A stretch of 64,000 bases of DNA from Streptomyces sp. B3I8 (GTDB lineage Bacteria; Actinomycetota; Actinomycetes; Streptomycetales; Streptomycetaceae). Below the pieces are notes generated by a model. The model did no database searches. It was not told where the DNA came from and saw nothing but the letters and a program-made list of their open reading frames with translations. This document shows, one piece after another, positions 25,871-33,274 of this stretch; the stretch's first letter is position 1, and each line of letters starts with the position of its first letter. Position numbers and translations under genes: made by a program. Where the stretch lies: positions 4,725,501 through 4,789,500 of the forward strand of contig NZ_JAUSYN010000002.1 in the NCBI RefSeq assembly GCF_030816915.1. The letters run 5' to 3'.

Positions 25871-26608
25871 TCAGGGCGTGGGCGTCTCCAGCGCGTAGCC
25901 CACCCCGTGCACCGTACGGATGCGCTCCGCACCGATCTTCCGCCGCAGCGCCTTGATGTGGCTGTCCACGGTCCGCGTCCCGGACGCGTCCGCCCAGTCC
26001 CACACCTCGGCGAGCAGCTGCTCGCGCGACAGTACGGCACGGGGGGTGTTGGCCAGGCACACCAGCAGGTCGAACTCGGTGGGCGTCAGGTGCACGTCGT
26101 CGCTGCGCACCCGGACCCGTCGCTGTGCGTGGTCGATCTCCAGTTCGCCCAGGCGGAGGATGCCCGAGCGCGGAGTGGTCGCGGCGAGCGCGGCCCGCTC
26201 CACCCGGCGCAGCAGGACGTGCACCCGGGCGGCCAGTTCCCGCATGGAGAACGGTTTGGTCATGTAGTCGTCGGCGCCGACGCCGAGCCCGACCAGCATG
26301 TCGGTCTCGTCGTCCCGTGCGGTGAGCATCAGCACCGGCACCGGGCGCTGGGCCTGCACGCGCCGGCAGACCTCCAGCCCGTCGAAGCCGGGCAGCATGA
26401 TGTCGAGGATGAGCAGGTCGGGCTGCCAGGCCTCGGCGGTGTCCACCGCGGACGGGCCGTCGCCCGCCGTTTGCACGAGAAATCCCTCGGCGCGCAGACG
26501 GGTCGCGATGGCGTCGACGATCGTCTGGTCGTCCTCGACCACCAGGACCCGGCGCTGAGCGCCGTTCGTCGTCGCCGTGCCGTTGTGGGAGGTGTGTGTC
26601 TGCTCCAT
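25871..26608 (-). CDS. OmpR/PhoB-type response regulator
   Basis: This 245-residue regulator has a receiver domain with acidic pocket VVEDDQT, phosphoacceptor D69 in LLILDIMLPGFDG and the conserved Lys in YMTKPFSMREL. A winged-helix domain of the OmpR family follows (HLTPTEFDLLVCLANTPRAVLSREQLL, then SGTRTVDSHIKALRRKIG). A 20-residue polar N-terminal extension precedes the receiver. It is the first gene of a pair with the histidine kinase. Its regulon is unknown. Confidence 0.93.
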   Translation of the reverse strand: MEQTHTSHNGTATTNGAQRRVLVVEDDQTIVDAIATRLRAEGFLVQTAGDGPSAVDTAEAWQPDLLILDIMLPGFDGLEVCRRVQAQRPVPVLMLTARDDETDMLVGLGVGADDYMTKPFSMRELAARVHVLLRRVERAALAATTPRSGILRLGELEIDHAQRRVRVRSDDVHLTPTEFDLLVCLANTPRAVLSREQLLAEVWDWADASGTRTVDSHIKALRRKIGAERIRTVHGVGYALETPTP

Positions 26609-26730
26609 CGCCCGCCCCTGGGGTTGCTTTCCGGAATCCGTGGGGTGATCCCATGTCTGCGGTGACGCGTCGTTGCTCCTTGAATGATCCGCGTCAGGGG
26701 AGCAGCGTACGGGCAGTAACACTCGATCGG

Positions 26731-27513
26731 CTATCCAGGGCGGACCGCCAGGTGGACCACGTCGGGAACGCCCCGGGCAACCGGGATCTCTTCGGTACGC
26801 ACCCGTTGGAACCCGGCATTCCGTAGGGTTCCTTCAAATTCCGGAGAGGGCTGCGCGGACCATACGGCGAGCACCCCGCCGGGCCTCAACACCCGTGCGC
26901 ACGCGGCGAGTCCGGAGGGTGAGTAGAGGGTTTCGTTGCCCTCGGTCACGGTCCAGGCGGGGCCGTTGTCGATGTCCAGGCAGAGGGCGTCGTATGTGTC
27001 CGATGTCTCATTGACGTAAGTGACGAGGTCGGCCTCGAGAACACGGGTGCGGGGGTCGGCGAGGGCGTCGGCGGTGAGGGGGGCGAGGGGGCCGGCGCGG
27101 TGCCAGTCGATGACGGCGGGTTCGCGTTCGACCACCGTGATGGGGCCCCAGCGGGGGTCGGCGGTGGCGTGGGTGAGGGAGAAGCCGACGCCGAGGCCGC
27201 CGATGAGGACGGCGGGGGCCTCCTGGCCTCCGGCCCGGGGTTCGTAGGTGGCGGGGGCCTCTCGGCCTCCGGCCGGGGCGGTCTTTCGGCTTTCGGTCAG
27301 GGCTTCCAGGGCGGCGTCGACCAGGCGGCGTTCGGAGCGGCCGTCGGAGGTGTCCATGAGGAAGCAGCCGTTGGCGATGATCTGGAGGTGGGGGCCGTGG
27401 CGGCGGAGGGTGACCTCGCCGTGGGGGCCGGTGCGGTGGTCGAGGGTGACGGGGGGTTCGCCGATGTGGGCGGGCGCGGTGCTGGGGTCGGGGGTGAGGT
27501 TGGGGTGGGGCAT
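26731..27513 (-). CDS. Spermidine synthase-like protein
   Basis: The 260-residue protein has the Rossmann fold of polyamine aminopropyltransferases. VLIGGLGVGFSLTHA is the nucleotide-binding loop, ITVVEREPAVIDW carries the acidic ribose-binding residue, and YDALCLDIDNGPAWT takes the place of the gate-keeper region. The aspartate expected in GGGDG-type spermidine synthases is replaced by GGLGVG, so aminopropyl transfer is doubtful; many actinobacterial members of this group have no proven activity. A Pro/Ala-rich insertion lies at about 75-97. It diverges from lon. Confidence 0.78.
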   Translation of the reverse strand: MPHPNLTPDPSTAPAHIGEPPVTLDHRTGPHGEVTLRRHGPHLQIIANGCFLMDTSDGRSERRLVDAALEALTESRKTAPAGGREAPATYEPRAGGQEAPAVLIGGLGVGFSLTHATADPRWGPITVVEREPAVIDWHRAGPLAPLTADALADPRTRVLEADLVTYVNETSDTYDALCLDIDNGPAWTVTEGNETLYSPSGLAACARVLRPGGVLAVWSAQPSPEFEGTLRNAGFQRVRTEEIPVARGVPDVVHLAVRPG

Positions 27514-27548
27514 GGGGTCATTGTGGGGCGACGGGGGTGTCGCGGGGG

Positions 27549-27598
27549 ATTTTTTCCGCCCCCGCCGCTCTTACCCTTCCCGTCCCTCCGAGGGGCGC
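27549..27598. repeat. Copy of the C-rich dispersed repeat
   Basis: The segment carries TTTTTTCCGCCCCCGCC then GCTCTTACCCTTCCCGTCCC and a short CCTC/GAGG stem, matching the plus-strand half of the 19.47-kb hairpin. It lies between the divergent spermidine-synthase-like gene and lon. Confidence 0.7.
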
Positions 27599-27741
27599 TG
27601 CTCCTTTGGACCCCGGGGCGCGTTGTCGACTGCGGGCCGGCGGGGGGCTGGTCGCGCGGTTCCCCGCACCCCTCATGGGGGCGGATTCGGGTGATCGCTG
27701 TGGGCGAACGGGGGGTGGGGAACATTTGGAGGCTCAGGGGG

Positions 27742-27762
27742 ATTGAGTCCGTGTAGCTCAAC
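27742..27762. promoter_or_regulatory. HAIR operator (HspR binding site) of lon
   Basis: ATTGAGT-N7-GCTCAAC, 22 bases before the lon start codon, fits the HspR-associated inverted repeat consensus CTTGAGT-N7-ACTCAAG at 11 of 14 arm positions. HspR represses lon and the dnaK operon in Streptomyces, so lon here should belong to that heat-shock regulon. Confidence 0.8.
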
Positions 27763-27783
27763 TTCGTTGTGGAGAGGTAGATC

Positions 27784-30228
27784 ATGGCTGCTGAGTTCCC
27801 GTCGTCCCCGTCGTCTCCGTCGTCGTCCGCGCCGTTCGCTCTGCCCGTCCTGCCGCTCGACGACGAGGTCGTGCTGCCGGGCATGGTCGTCCCGCTGGAC
27901 CTGAGCGACGCCGAGGTGCGCGCCGCCGTGGAGGCCGCCCAGGCCGCCGCGGGCAGCACCCCCGGCAAGCCCCGCGTACTGCTCGTGCCGCGCATCGACG
28001 GCACCTACGCCGCCACCGGCGTCCTCGGCACCGTCGAGCAGGTGGGCCGGCTCGCGGACGGCGACCCCGGCGCCCTCGTCCGCGCCCGGAGCCGGGTGCG
28101 GATCGGCGCCGGCACCACCGGGCCGGGCGCCGCGCTGTGGGTGGAGGGCACCCGCGTCGAGGAGAACGTGCCCGAGCCCCTGCCCGGGCAGATCACCGAG
28201 CTGATGAAGGAGTACAAGGCCCTCGCCACCACCTGGCTGAAGAAGCGCGGAGCCTGGCAGGTCGTCGACCGGGTGCAGGCCATCGACGACGTCGCCGCGC
28301 TCGCCGACAATTCCGGTTACTCGCCCTTCCTGACCACCGAGCAGAAGGTCGAGCTGCTGGAGACCGCCGACCCGGTCGCCCGCCTCAAGCTCGCCACCCA
28401 GCACCTGCGCGACCACCTCGCCGAGCAGGACGTCGCCGAGACGATCGCCAAGGACGTCCAGGAGGGCGTCGACAAGCAGCAGCGCGAGTTCCTGCTCCGC
28501 CGGCAGCTCGAAGCCGTCCGCAAGGAACTGCGCGAGATCAACGGCGAGAAGGACGGCGAGGAGTCCGACGACTACCGCGCCCGTGTCGAGGCCGCCGACC
28601 TGCCCGAGAAGGTCCGCGAGGCCGCGCTCAAGGAGGTCGACAAGCTGGAGCGGTCCAGCGACCAGTCCCCCGAGGGCTCCTGGATCCGCACCTGGCTGGA
28701 CACCGTCCTCGAACTGCCGTGGAACAAGCGGACCGAGGACGCGTACGACATCCAGGGTGCCAAGGCGGTGCTCGACGCCGAGCACTCCGGCCTCGGGGAC
28801 GTCAAGGAGCGGATCACCGAGTACCTCGCGGTGCGCAAGCGCCGCAGCGACCGGGGGCTCGGCGTGATCGGCGGGCGGCGCGGCGGTGCCGTGCTCGCGC
28901 TGGTCGGGCCGCCCGGCGTCGGCAAGACCTCGCTCGGCGAGAGCGTCGCCCACGCGATGGGGCGCGAGTTCGTCCGGGTCGCGCTCGGCGGCGTCCGCGA
29001 CGAGGCGGAGATCCGCGGCCACCGGCGTACGTACGTCGGCGCGCTGCCCGGCCGCATCGTGCGCGCGATCAAGGAGGCGGGTTCCATGAACCCGGTCGTC
29101 CTCCTCGACGAGATCGACAAGGTCGGCTCCGACTTCCGGGGCGACCCGGCCGCAGCCCTTCTCGAAGTGCTCGACCCGGCGCAGAACCACACCTTCCGGG
29201 ACCACTACCTGGAGGTCGAACTCGACCTGAGCGACGTCGTCTTCCTGGCCACCGCCAACGTGCTCGAGGCCATCCCGGAGGCGCTGCTCGACCGGATGGA
29301 ACTGGTCCGGCTCGACGGCTACACCGAGGACGAGAAGGTCGTCATCGCCCGCGACCACCTGCTCCCGCGCCAGCTGGAGCGGGCGGGTCTGGCGGCCGAG
29401 GAGGTCACGATCGACGAGGGCGCGCTGCGCCGGCTGGCCGGGGAGTACACCCGCGAGGCGGGCGTGCGCACCCTGGAGCGGTCGATCGCCCGGCTGCTGC
29501 GCAAGGTCGCGGCCCAGCATGAACTGGGCGAGCGTGAACTGCCGTCCACGGTCGGTGCGGACGATCTGCGCGACCTGATCGGGCGGCCGCACCACGTGCC
29601 CGAGTCCGCGCAGGACCCGGCCGAGCGCCGTACCGCCGTGCCGGGTGTCGCGACCGGGCTCGCGGTCACCGGGGCGGGGGGTGACGTGCTGTACGTGGAG
29701 GCGTCGCTGGCCGACCCGGAGACGGGGGCGGCGGGGCTGACCCTGACCGGTCAGCTCGGTGACGTGATGAAGGAGTCGGCGCAGATCGCGCTGAGCTTCC
29801 TGCGGTCGCACGGGGCGGAGCTGGAGCTGCCGGTGGGGGACCTCAAGGACCGGGGTGTGCACATCCACTTCCCGGCGGGGGCGGTGCCGAAGGACGGGCC
29901 GAGTGCCGGTGTCACGATGACGACGGCGTTGGCGTCGCTGCTGAGCGGTCGGCTGGTGCGGACCGATGTGGCGATGACGGGGGAGGTGTCGTTGACGGGG
30001 CGGGTGCTGCCGATCGGGGGTGTGAAGCAGAAGTTGCTCGCGGCGCATCGGGCGGGGGTCACGACGGTGATCATTCCCAAGCGGAACGAGGCGGATCTGG
30101 ACGATGTGCCGGCGGAGGTGCTGGAGAAGCTGGACGTGCGTCCCGTGACGGACGTTCGGCAGGTGCTGGAGCTGGCGCTGGCGGCGGTGGATGTCGCGTC
30201 GGAGGACGCGGTGCCGGTCGCTGCGTGA
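27784..30228 (+). CDS. lon: ATP-dependent endopeptidase La (Lon protease)
   Basis: This 814-residue Lon protease degrades misfolded and regulatory proteins in the cytoplasm. The N-terminal LON substrate domain (about 20-210) is followed by a coiled region. The AAA+ module has Walker [10 protein letters not shown] (375-383) and Walker [12 protein letters not shown]. The protease domain has the Ser-Lys dyad S707 ([11 protein letters not shown]) and K750 ([11 protein letters not shown]), 43 residues apart as in E. coli Lon. GGAGAGG lies before the ATG. An HspR-type operator overlaps the promoter region, and a terminator follows. Confidence 0.97.
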   Translation: MAAEFPSSPSSPSSSAPFALPVLPLDDEVVLPGMVVPLDLSDAEVRAAVEAAQAAAGSTPGKPRVLLVPRIDGTYAATGVLGTVEQVGRLADGDPGALVRARSRVRIGAGTTGPGAALWVEGTRVEENVPEPLPGQITELMKEYKALATTWLKKRGAWQVVDRVQAIDDVAALADNSGYSPFLTTEQKVELLETADPVARLKLATQHLRDHLAEQDVAETIAKDVQEGVDKQQREFLLRRQLEAVRKELREINGEKDGEESDDYRARVEAADLPEKVREAALKEVDKLERSSDQSPEGSWIRTWLDTVLELPWNKRTEDAYDIQGAKAVLDAEHSGLGDVKERITEYLAVRKRRSDRGLGVIGGRRGGAVLALVGPPGVGKTSLGESVAHAMGREFVRVALGGVRDEAEIRGHRRTYVGALPGRIVRAIKEAGSMNPVVLLDEIDKVGSDFRGDPAAALLEVLDPAQNHTFRDHYLEVELDLSDVVFLATANVLEAIPEALLDRMELVRLDGYTEDEKVVIARDHLLPRQLERAGLAAEEVTIDEGALRRLAGEYTREAGVRTLERSIARLLRKVAAQHELGERELPSTVGADDLRDLIGRPHHVPESAQDPAERRTAVPGVATGLAVTGAGGDVLYVEASLADPETGAAGLTLTGQLGDVMKESAQIALSFLRSHGAELELPVGDLKDRGVHIHFPAGAVPKDGPSAGVTMTTALASLLSGRLVRTDVAMTGEVSLTGRVLPIGGVKQKLLAAHRAGVTTVIIPKRNEADLDDVPAEVLEKLDVRPVTDVRQVLELALAAVDVASEDAVPVAA

Positions 30229-30238
30229 GGGTGTGGGT

Positions 30239-30263
30239 GACGGCGGGGTTCGCCCCCGCCGTC
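30239..30263 (+). terminator. Terminator hairpin of lon, merged with a C-rich repeat copy
   Basis: GACGGCGGGG (30239-30248) pairs with CCCCGCCGTC (30254-30263), and the stem can extend outward through GGGT/ACCC with a small bulge. It begins 11 bases after the lon stop. The right arm continues into CACCCTTCCCCTCCCTTCAA, a member of the dispersed C-rich repeat family (to about 30296). Confidence 0.7.
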
Positions 30264-30307
30264 CTCACCCTTCCCCTCCCTTCAAGGGGCGCCCCACGAG
30301 GGCGCCT

Positions 30308-30397
30308 TCAGCCGTTGGCCAGGGCTCAGCCGTTGGCCAGGGCTCAGCCGTTGGCCAGGGCTCAGCCGTTGGCCAGGGCTCAGCCGTCGGCCAGGGC
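30308..30397 (-). repeat. 18-bp tandem repeat duplicating the last five codons and stop of the lysozyme gene
   Basis: Read on the minus strand, the gene ends GCC CTG GCC GAC GGC TGA (30397-30380). Directly behind it are four perfect copies of GCC CTG GCC AAC GGC TGA (30379-30308), all in the same frame. Each unit encodes Ala-Leu-Ala-Asn-Gly-stop. Only the third base triplet (GAC to AAC) distinguishes the gene's own copy. Confidence 0.95.
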
Positions 30398-31202
30398 CTG
30401 GACGCGGTCGAGGGCGCCGTTGAATACGTCGTGGTCGCCGACCGTGGGGCCCGAGGACGTGTACTGCCACATGGTCTGGAAGGACCAGCCGGCCGGGAGG
30501 GTGCCGACCGTGGAGGCGTAGCGGGCTATCCACAGGGGGTTGGTGGCGGCGAAGCCGGCGTGGTCGCCGGTGCAGTCGGTCCACCAGCTCGTGGCCGTGT
30601 AGATGACGGCGTCGCGGCCGGTGCGCGCCCGATAGCGGCTCAGGAAGTCACGGATCCAGCTCACCATCCCGCTCGCCGACTTGCCGTAGCAGGCCGCGCC
30701 GTACGGGTTCCATTCGATGTCCAGCGTGCCCGGCAGCGTCCTGCCGTCGCGCGACCAGCCGCCGCCGTGGTCGACGAAGTAGTCGGCCTGGGCGGCGCCG
30801 GTCGTCGTGTCGGGCGTCGCGAAGTGGTACGCGCCGCGGATCATGCCGACGTCGTACGAACCGTCGTACTGCTGGGCGAAGGAGGGGTTGGTGTAGTACG
30901 TCCCCTCCGTCGCCTTGGTGTAGGCCCACCGCACGCCGCTGTTCCACAGGGTCGGCCAGGCCACGCTGCCCTGGTGGCCGGAGACGTCCACGCCCTCGGT
31001 CCGTGCGGCCGCGGGTGGGCGCCGGGGTGCCGCCCCCGCCGTCGTGGGCGAGGACGCCCATGCCCATGTGGGCGGTGCCGCGGGCGGGGGTGCCGGCGGC
31101 GTCGGCGGGGTGGACGGCGAACAGGAGAAGTGCCGTCAGGGCGATCGCCGCGGCGAGCGGGCGCGAAGCGCCCGGACCGGATCGCTGCTTGTGCACGGGC
31201 AT
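30380..31202 (-). pseudogene. Secreted GH25 lysozyme (1,4-beta-N-acetylmuramidase), frameshifted between signal peptide and catalytic domain
   Basis: The catalytic part (30991 to 30380, about 203 residues) is a complete glycoside hydrolase 25 domain. MDVSGHQGSVAWPTL carries the first catalytic Asp, GTLDIEWNPYG the DxE pair, and WQYTSSG is the C-terminal signature. A good signal peptide (LAAAIALTALLLFAVHPADA, starting at 31202) lies just upstream but in another frame. The full span is 823 bases, one more than a multiple of three. Removing one base near 31010-31020 (the GCGGGTGGG run) would join them. This is either a real lesion or a sequencing error. If real, an internal GTG at 30991 could give only an unexported enzyme. 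Confidence 0.75.
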
Positions 31203-31431
31203 GACTGCCTCCGAGTGGGGTCGGTGATCGGCCTGGCGTGCTCATGTCATTAAGTGCATGGGGGGGTCCTGGCGGTGGTGACGCTACGCACGTAGACCCG
31301 GGCCGGGAAGGGGGGCCGGAGGCCGCCGTTGGTCTACGCCTGCGAAATACTGGCGGAACTGCGGCAACGGCCACGCGCGGCGGAAACTTTCAGTACGGCG
31401 GAACCAGCGGAACCAGCTCGGGAGTGCGGAC

Positions 31432-31959
31432 GTGCACGAGGACGGAACGAGACAGGACGCGCCCGGCGCAGTCCGGGCGGCACCGGTCCCCGACGGCGGT
31501 GATCAGGCCCCGCCCGAATTCCTCGCCCTGGAGCGGGAGTTGACCGTACTCATGCGACGCGCCCGGTCCCAGCAGGGCGAGATGGCCCGCGAGGTGCACC
31601 CCGACCTGGAGCCCGCCGCGTACGGGCTGCTCGTACGGCTGGAGGAGTGCGGCCGGCAGCGGGCGACGGACCTCGCGGCGTTCATCGGGGTGGGCAAGGC
31701 GACCATGTCGCGCCAGCTCCGGGCGCTGGAGGATCTCGGACTGGTCGCCCGCGAGCCGGACCCGGCGGACGGCCGCGCATGGCTCGTCCACCTCACGGAG
31801 GAGGGCGCGGGCCGGGTCGCCAGCGTGCGGGAGGCGCGGCGGGCGCGCTACGTGCGCAAGCTCGCCCACTGGGACGCGCGCGAGGTGGCCGAGCTGGCGA
31901 GGCTGCTGCGGGAGCTGAACCGGGGGATCACGGGACCGGAGGACGACAGCGCCGACTAG
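31432..31959 (+). CDS. MarR family transcriptional regulator
   Basis: The 175-residue protein has a MarR winged helix. The recognition region is QRATDLAAFIGVGKATMSRQLRALEDLGLVAREPDPADGR, with the wing in AWLVHLTEEG. A polar 30-residue N-terminal extension precedes the domain. The start is GTG at 31432, with GGGAG nearby. No obvious partner gene is adjacent: the lysozyme diverges upstream and a MITE-like element begins at the G of the TAG stop codon. Confidence 0.88.
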   Translation: MHEDGTRQDAPGAVRAAPVPDGGDQAPPEFLALERELTVLMRRARSQQGEMAREVHPDLEPAAYGLLVRLEECGRQRATDLAAFIGVGKATMSRQLRALEDLGLVAREPDPADGRAWLVHLTEEGAGRVASVREARRARYVRKLAHWDAREVAELARLLRELNRGITGPEDDSAD

Positions 31960-32057
31960 GGTCTTTCGTTTGGATCAGGCCGGCTGGGAGGCGCGGTGCG
32001 TCTTCGACCGACCCGTGCCGGACCCCGCGACGCCGGAATGATCCAAACGAGAGGCCC
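31959..32057. mobile_element. MITE-like element with 26-bp imperfect terminal inverted repeats
   Basis: Left end GGGTCTTTCGTTTGGATCA (31959 onward) and right end, inverted, GGGCCTCTCGTTTGGATCA (32057 inward) match at most positions over 26 bp, including the inner CCGGC. The element is 99 bp and has no ORF. It starts inside the TAG stop codon of the MarR gene. End sequences of this kind occur in Streptomyces insertion sequences; I cannot verify which one. Confidence 0.7.
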
Positions 32058-32128
32058 CGAGGGCTGTCCCGTGCCCCCCGGAGGGCGGGCGGCGTCAGGT
32101 GCCGGCGGGGGCGGCGAGGGCCAGCCGC

Positions 32129-32917
32129 TCACAGTTCCACGAACACCACCGTCGCGTCGTCGTGCGTCTTCGCCGGACCGAGGTGCGCGCGGGCCCGCGC
32201 GTCGGCCCGCTCCAGCTCACGCACCCGCTCCACCAGGGCCGCCGCGCCCTCTCCCCGCAGCACGGCGAACAACTCCCGCCAGCCGCCCTCCCGGAACGTC
32301 TCCGTCCACCTGGCCGCCCCGTCCGACAGGGCGGCCACCGCGCGCACGGACCCCCGCGGCACCACCCCGCTCACCGTCCGCTCCGCCACCGCCGGATCCG
32401 CCGCCGCGGTGAAGAAGCCGCCCTCCTTGTTCCGCAGCGTCGCGTCCACCACCGCCGCCGACGTGAGCGCCGAGCGCGGGAGCCGGGACAGACGGTCGTC
32501 CAGGACCGGCGTGACCGTGCCGTCCGGCGCCTCCAGCAGCAGTACCGCGTCGCACAGGACCAGGTACTCCACCACCGTGTCGTCCCAGCGTGCCGCGGCC
32601 ACGGTCGCCTGGGGCGTACGCGGGTGAGAAAGGTCACAGGTCGCGACGTGTGCCCGCGCGGTGCGGCAGATCGCCGCGGAGAGGACCCCCGGCAGCGGCA
32701 GATCCCGGCGGGAAACGGACAGTTCGGTTAGGGCGCCGCCCAGCCGTGCGCAGTACCACGGCACCGAGTGAGTACACCCGGGTTCGGCCGCCGGTGGCGT
32801 CACCCCGTCGAGCACCGTCAACGCGCCGCCCTGTCCCGAGGCGGGCAGCGCGAGGGCGGTGAAGTCCTCGTTGGGGCGGTCCGGGCCGACGGGTTCCGAA
32901 ACGAGTTCCGTACGCAT
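32129..32917 (-). CDS. PP2C-like protein phosphatase family protein
   Basis: The 262-residue protein has the layout of a PP2C-type serine/threonine phosphatase. GPDRPNEDF is near the start, LDGVTPP follows, and late motifs are ALSDGAARW and THDDATVVFVEL, where metal-binding Asp residues sit in PP2C enzymes. The DG and DD pairs are kept, but the usual RxxNQD arginine motif is altered, so catalysis is likely but not certain. There is no membrane segment or sensor domain. It diverges from the conservon operon across 357 bases. Confidence 0.75.
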   Translation of the reverse strand: MRTELVSEPVGPDRPNEDFTALALPASGQGGALTVLDGVTPPAAEPGCTHSVPWYCARLGGALTELSVSRRDLPLPGVLSAAICRTARAHVATCDLSHPRTPQATVAAARWDDTVVEYLVLCDAVLLLEAPDGTVTPVLDDRLSRLPRSALTSAAVVDATLRNKEGGFFTAAADPAVAERTVSGVVPRGSVRAVAALSDGAARWTETFREGGWRELFAVLRGEGAAALVERVRELERADARARAHLGPAKTHDDATVVFVEL

Positions 32918-33274
32918 CCGGCCAGTCTGCACGAGCCCTTCACAGGGCCCGCAAAAGCCCGCCATTCGTCGCCGGACGGGCACGGACACCCGCTCCCACC
33001 GCCGGTTTTGGCACGCAATGACGGCATCCGGTGAAACGTGGCGGCGAATATTGCCAAAGCGCGGCGCCGACGTCCAACCGGCCCGCCGCGGAGCACCGTG
33101 GCACACGCCGGAGGAACTTGCCCGCCAACTCCCCGCCAGGGTTCACTCCTTCGGGTGGCGGGCCGGGCGAAGTGGGGCCACTGCCCAGCGCCACTGGGAG
33201 GGTCGGGAGCCGTACCCGGGACGCCCCCCTCCAGTGACGGGACGTCCCCCGGGCCCTTGGTAGACGAGTCAGGA
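32918..33274. other. 357-base divergent region between the PP2C-like gene and the conservon
   Basis: No gene is supported. A short perfect hairpin AGTGG-GG-CCACT lies near 33170. Both promoters should be here, but no element stands out. The ribosome-binding site of the kinase gene is weak (GTCAGGA). Confidence 0.4.

Noticed and set aside
26731..27513. True spermidine synthase (speE)
   Set aside because: The glycine-rich loop and the Asp residues needed for putrescine and aminopropyl transfer are not conserved, so only 'spermidine synthase-like' is supported.
27673..30048. Minus-strand open frame of 791 codons opposite lon
   Set aside because: It is a mirror frame of lon with no independent support.
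30308..30397. Possible CRISPR array at the tandem 18-bp repeats
   Set aside because: The units are directly adjacent without spacers, too short, and in frame with the lysozyme end. No cas gene is present.
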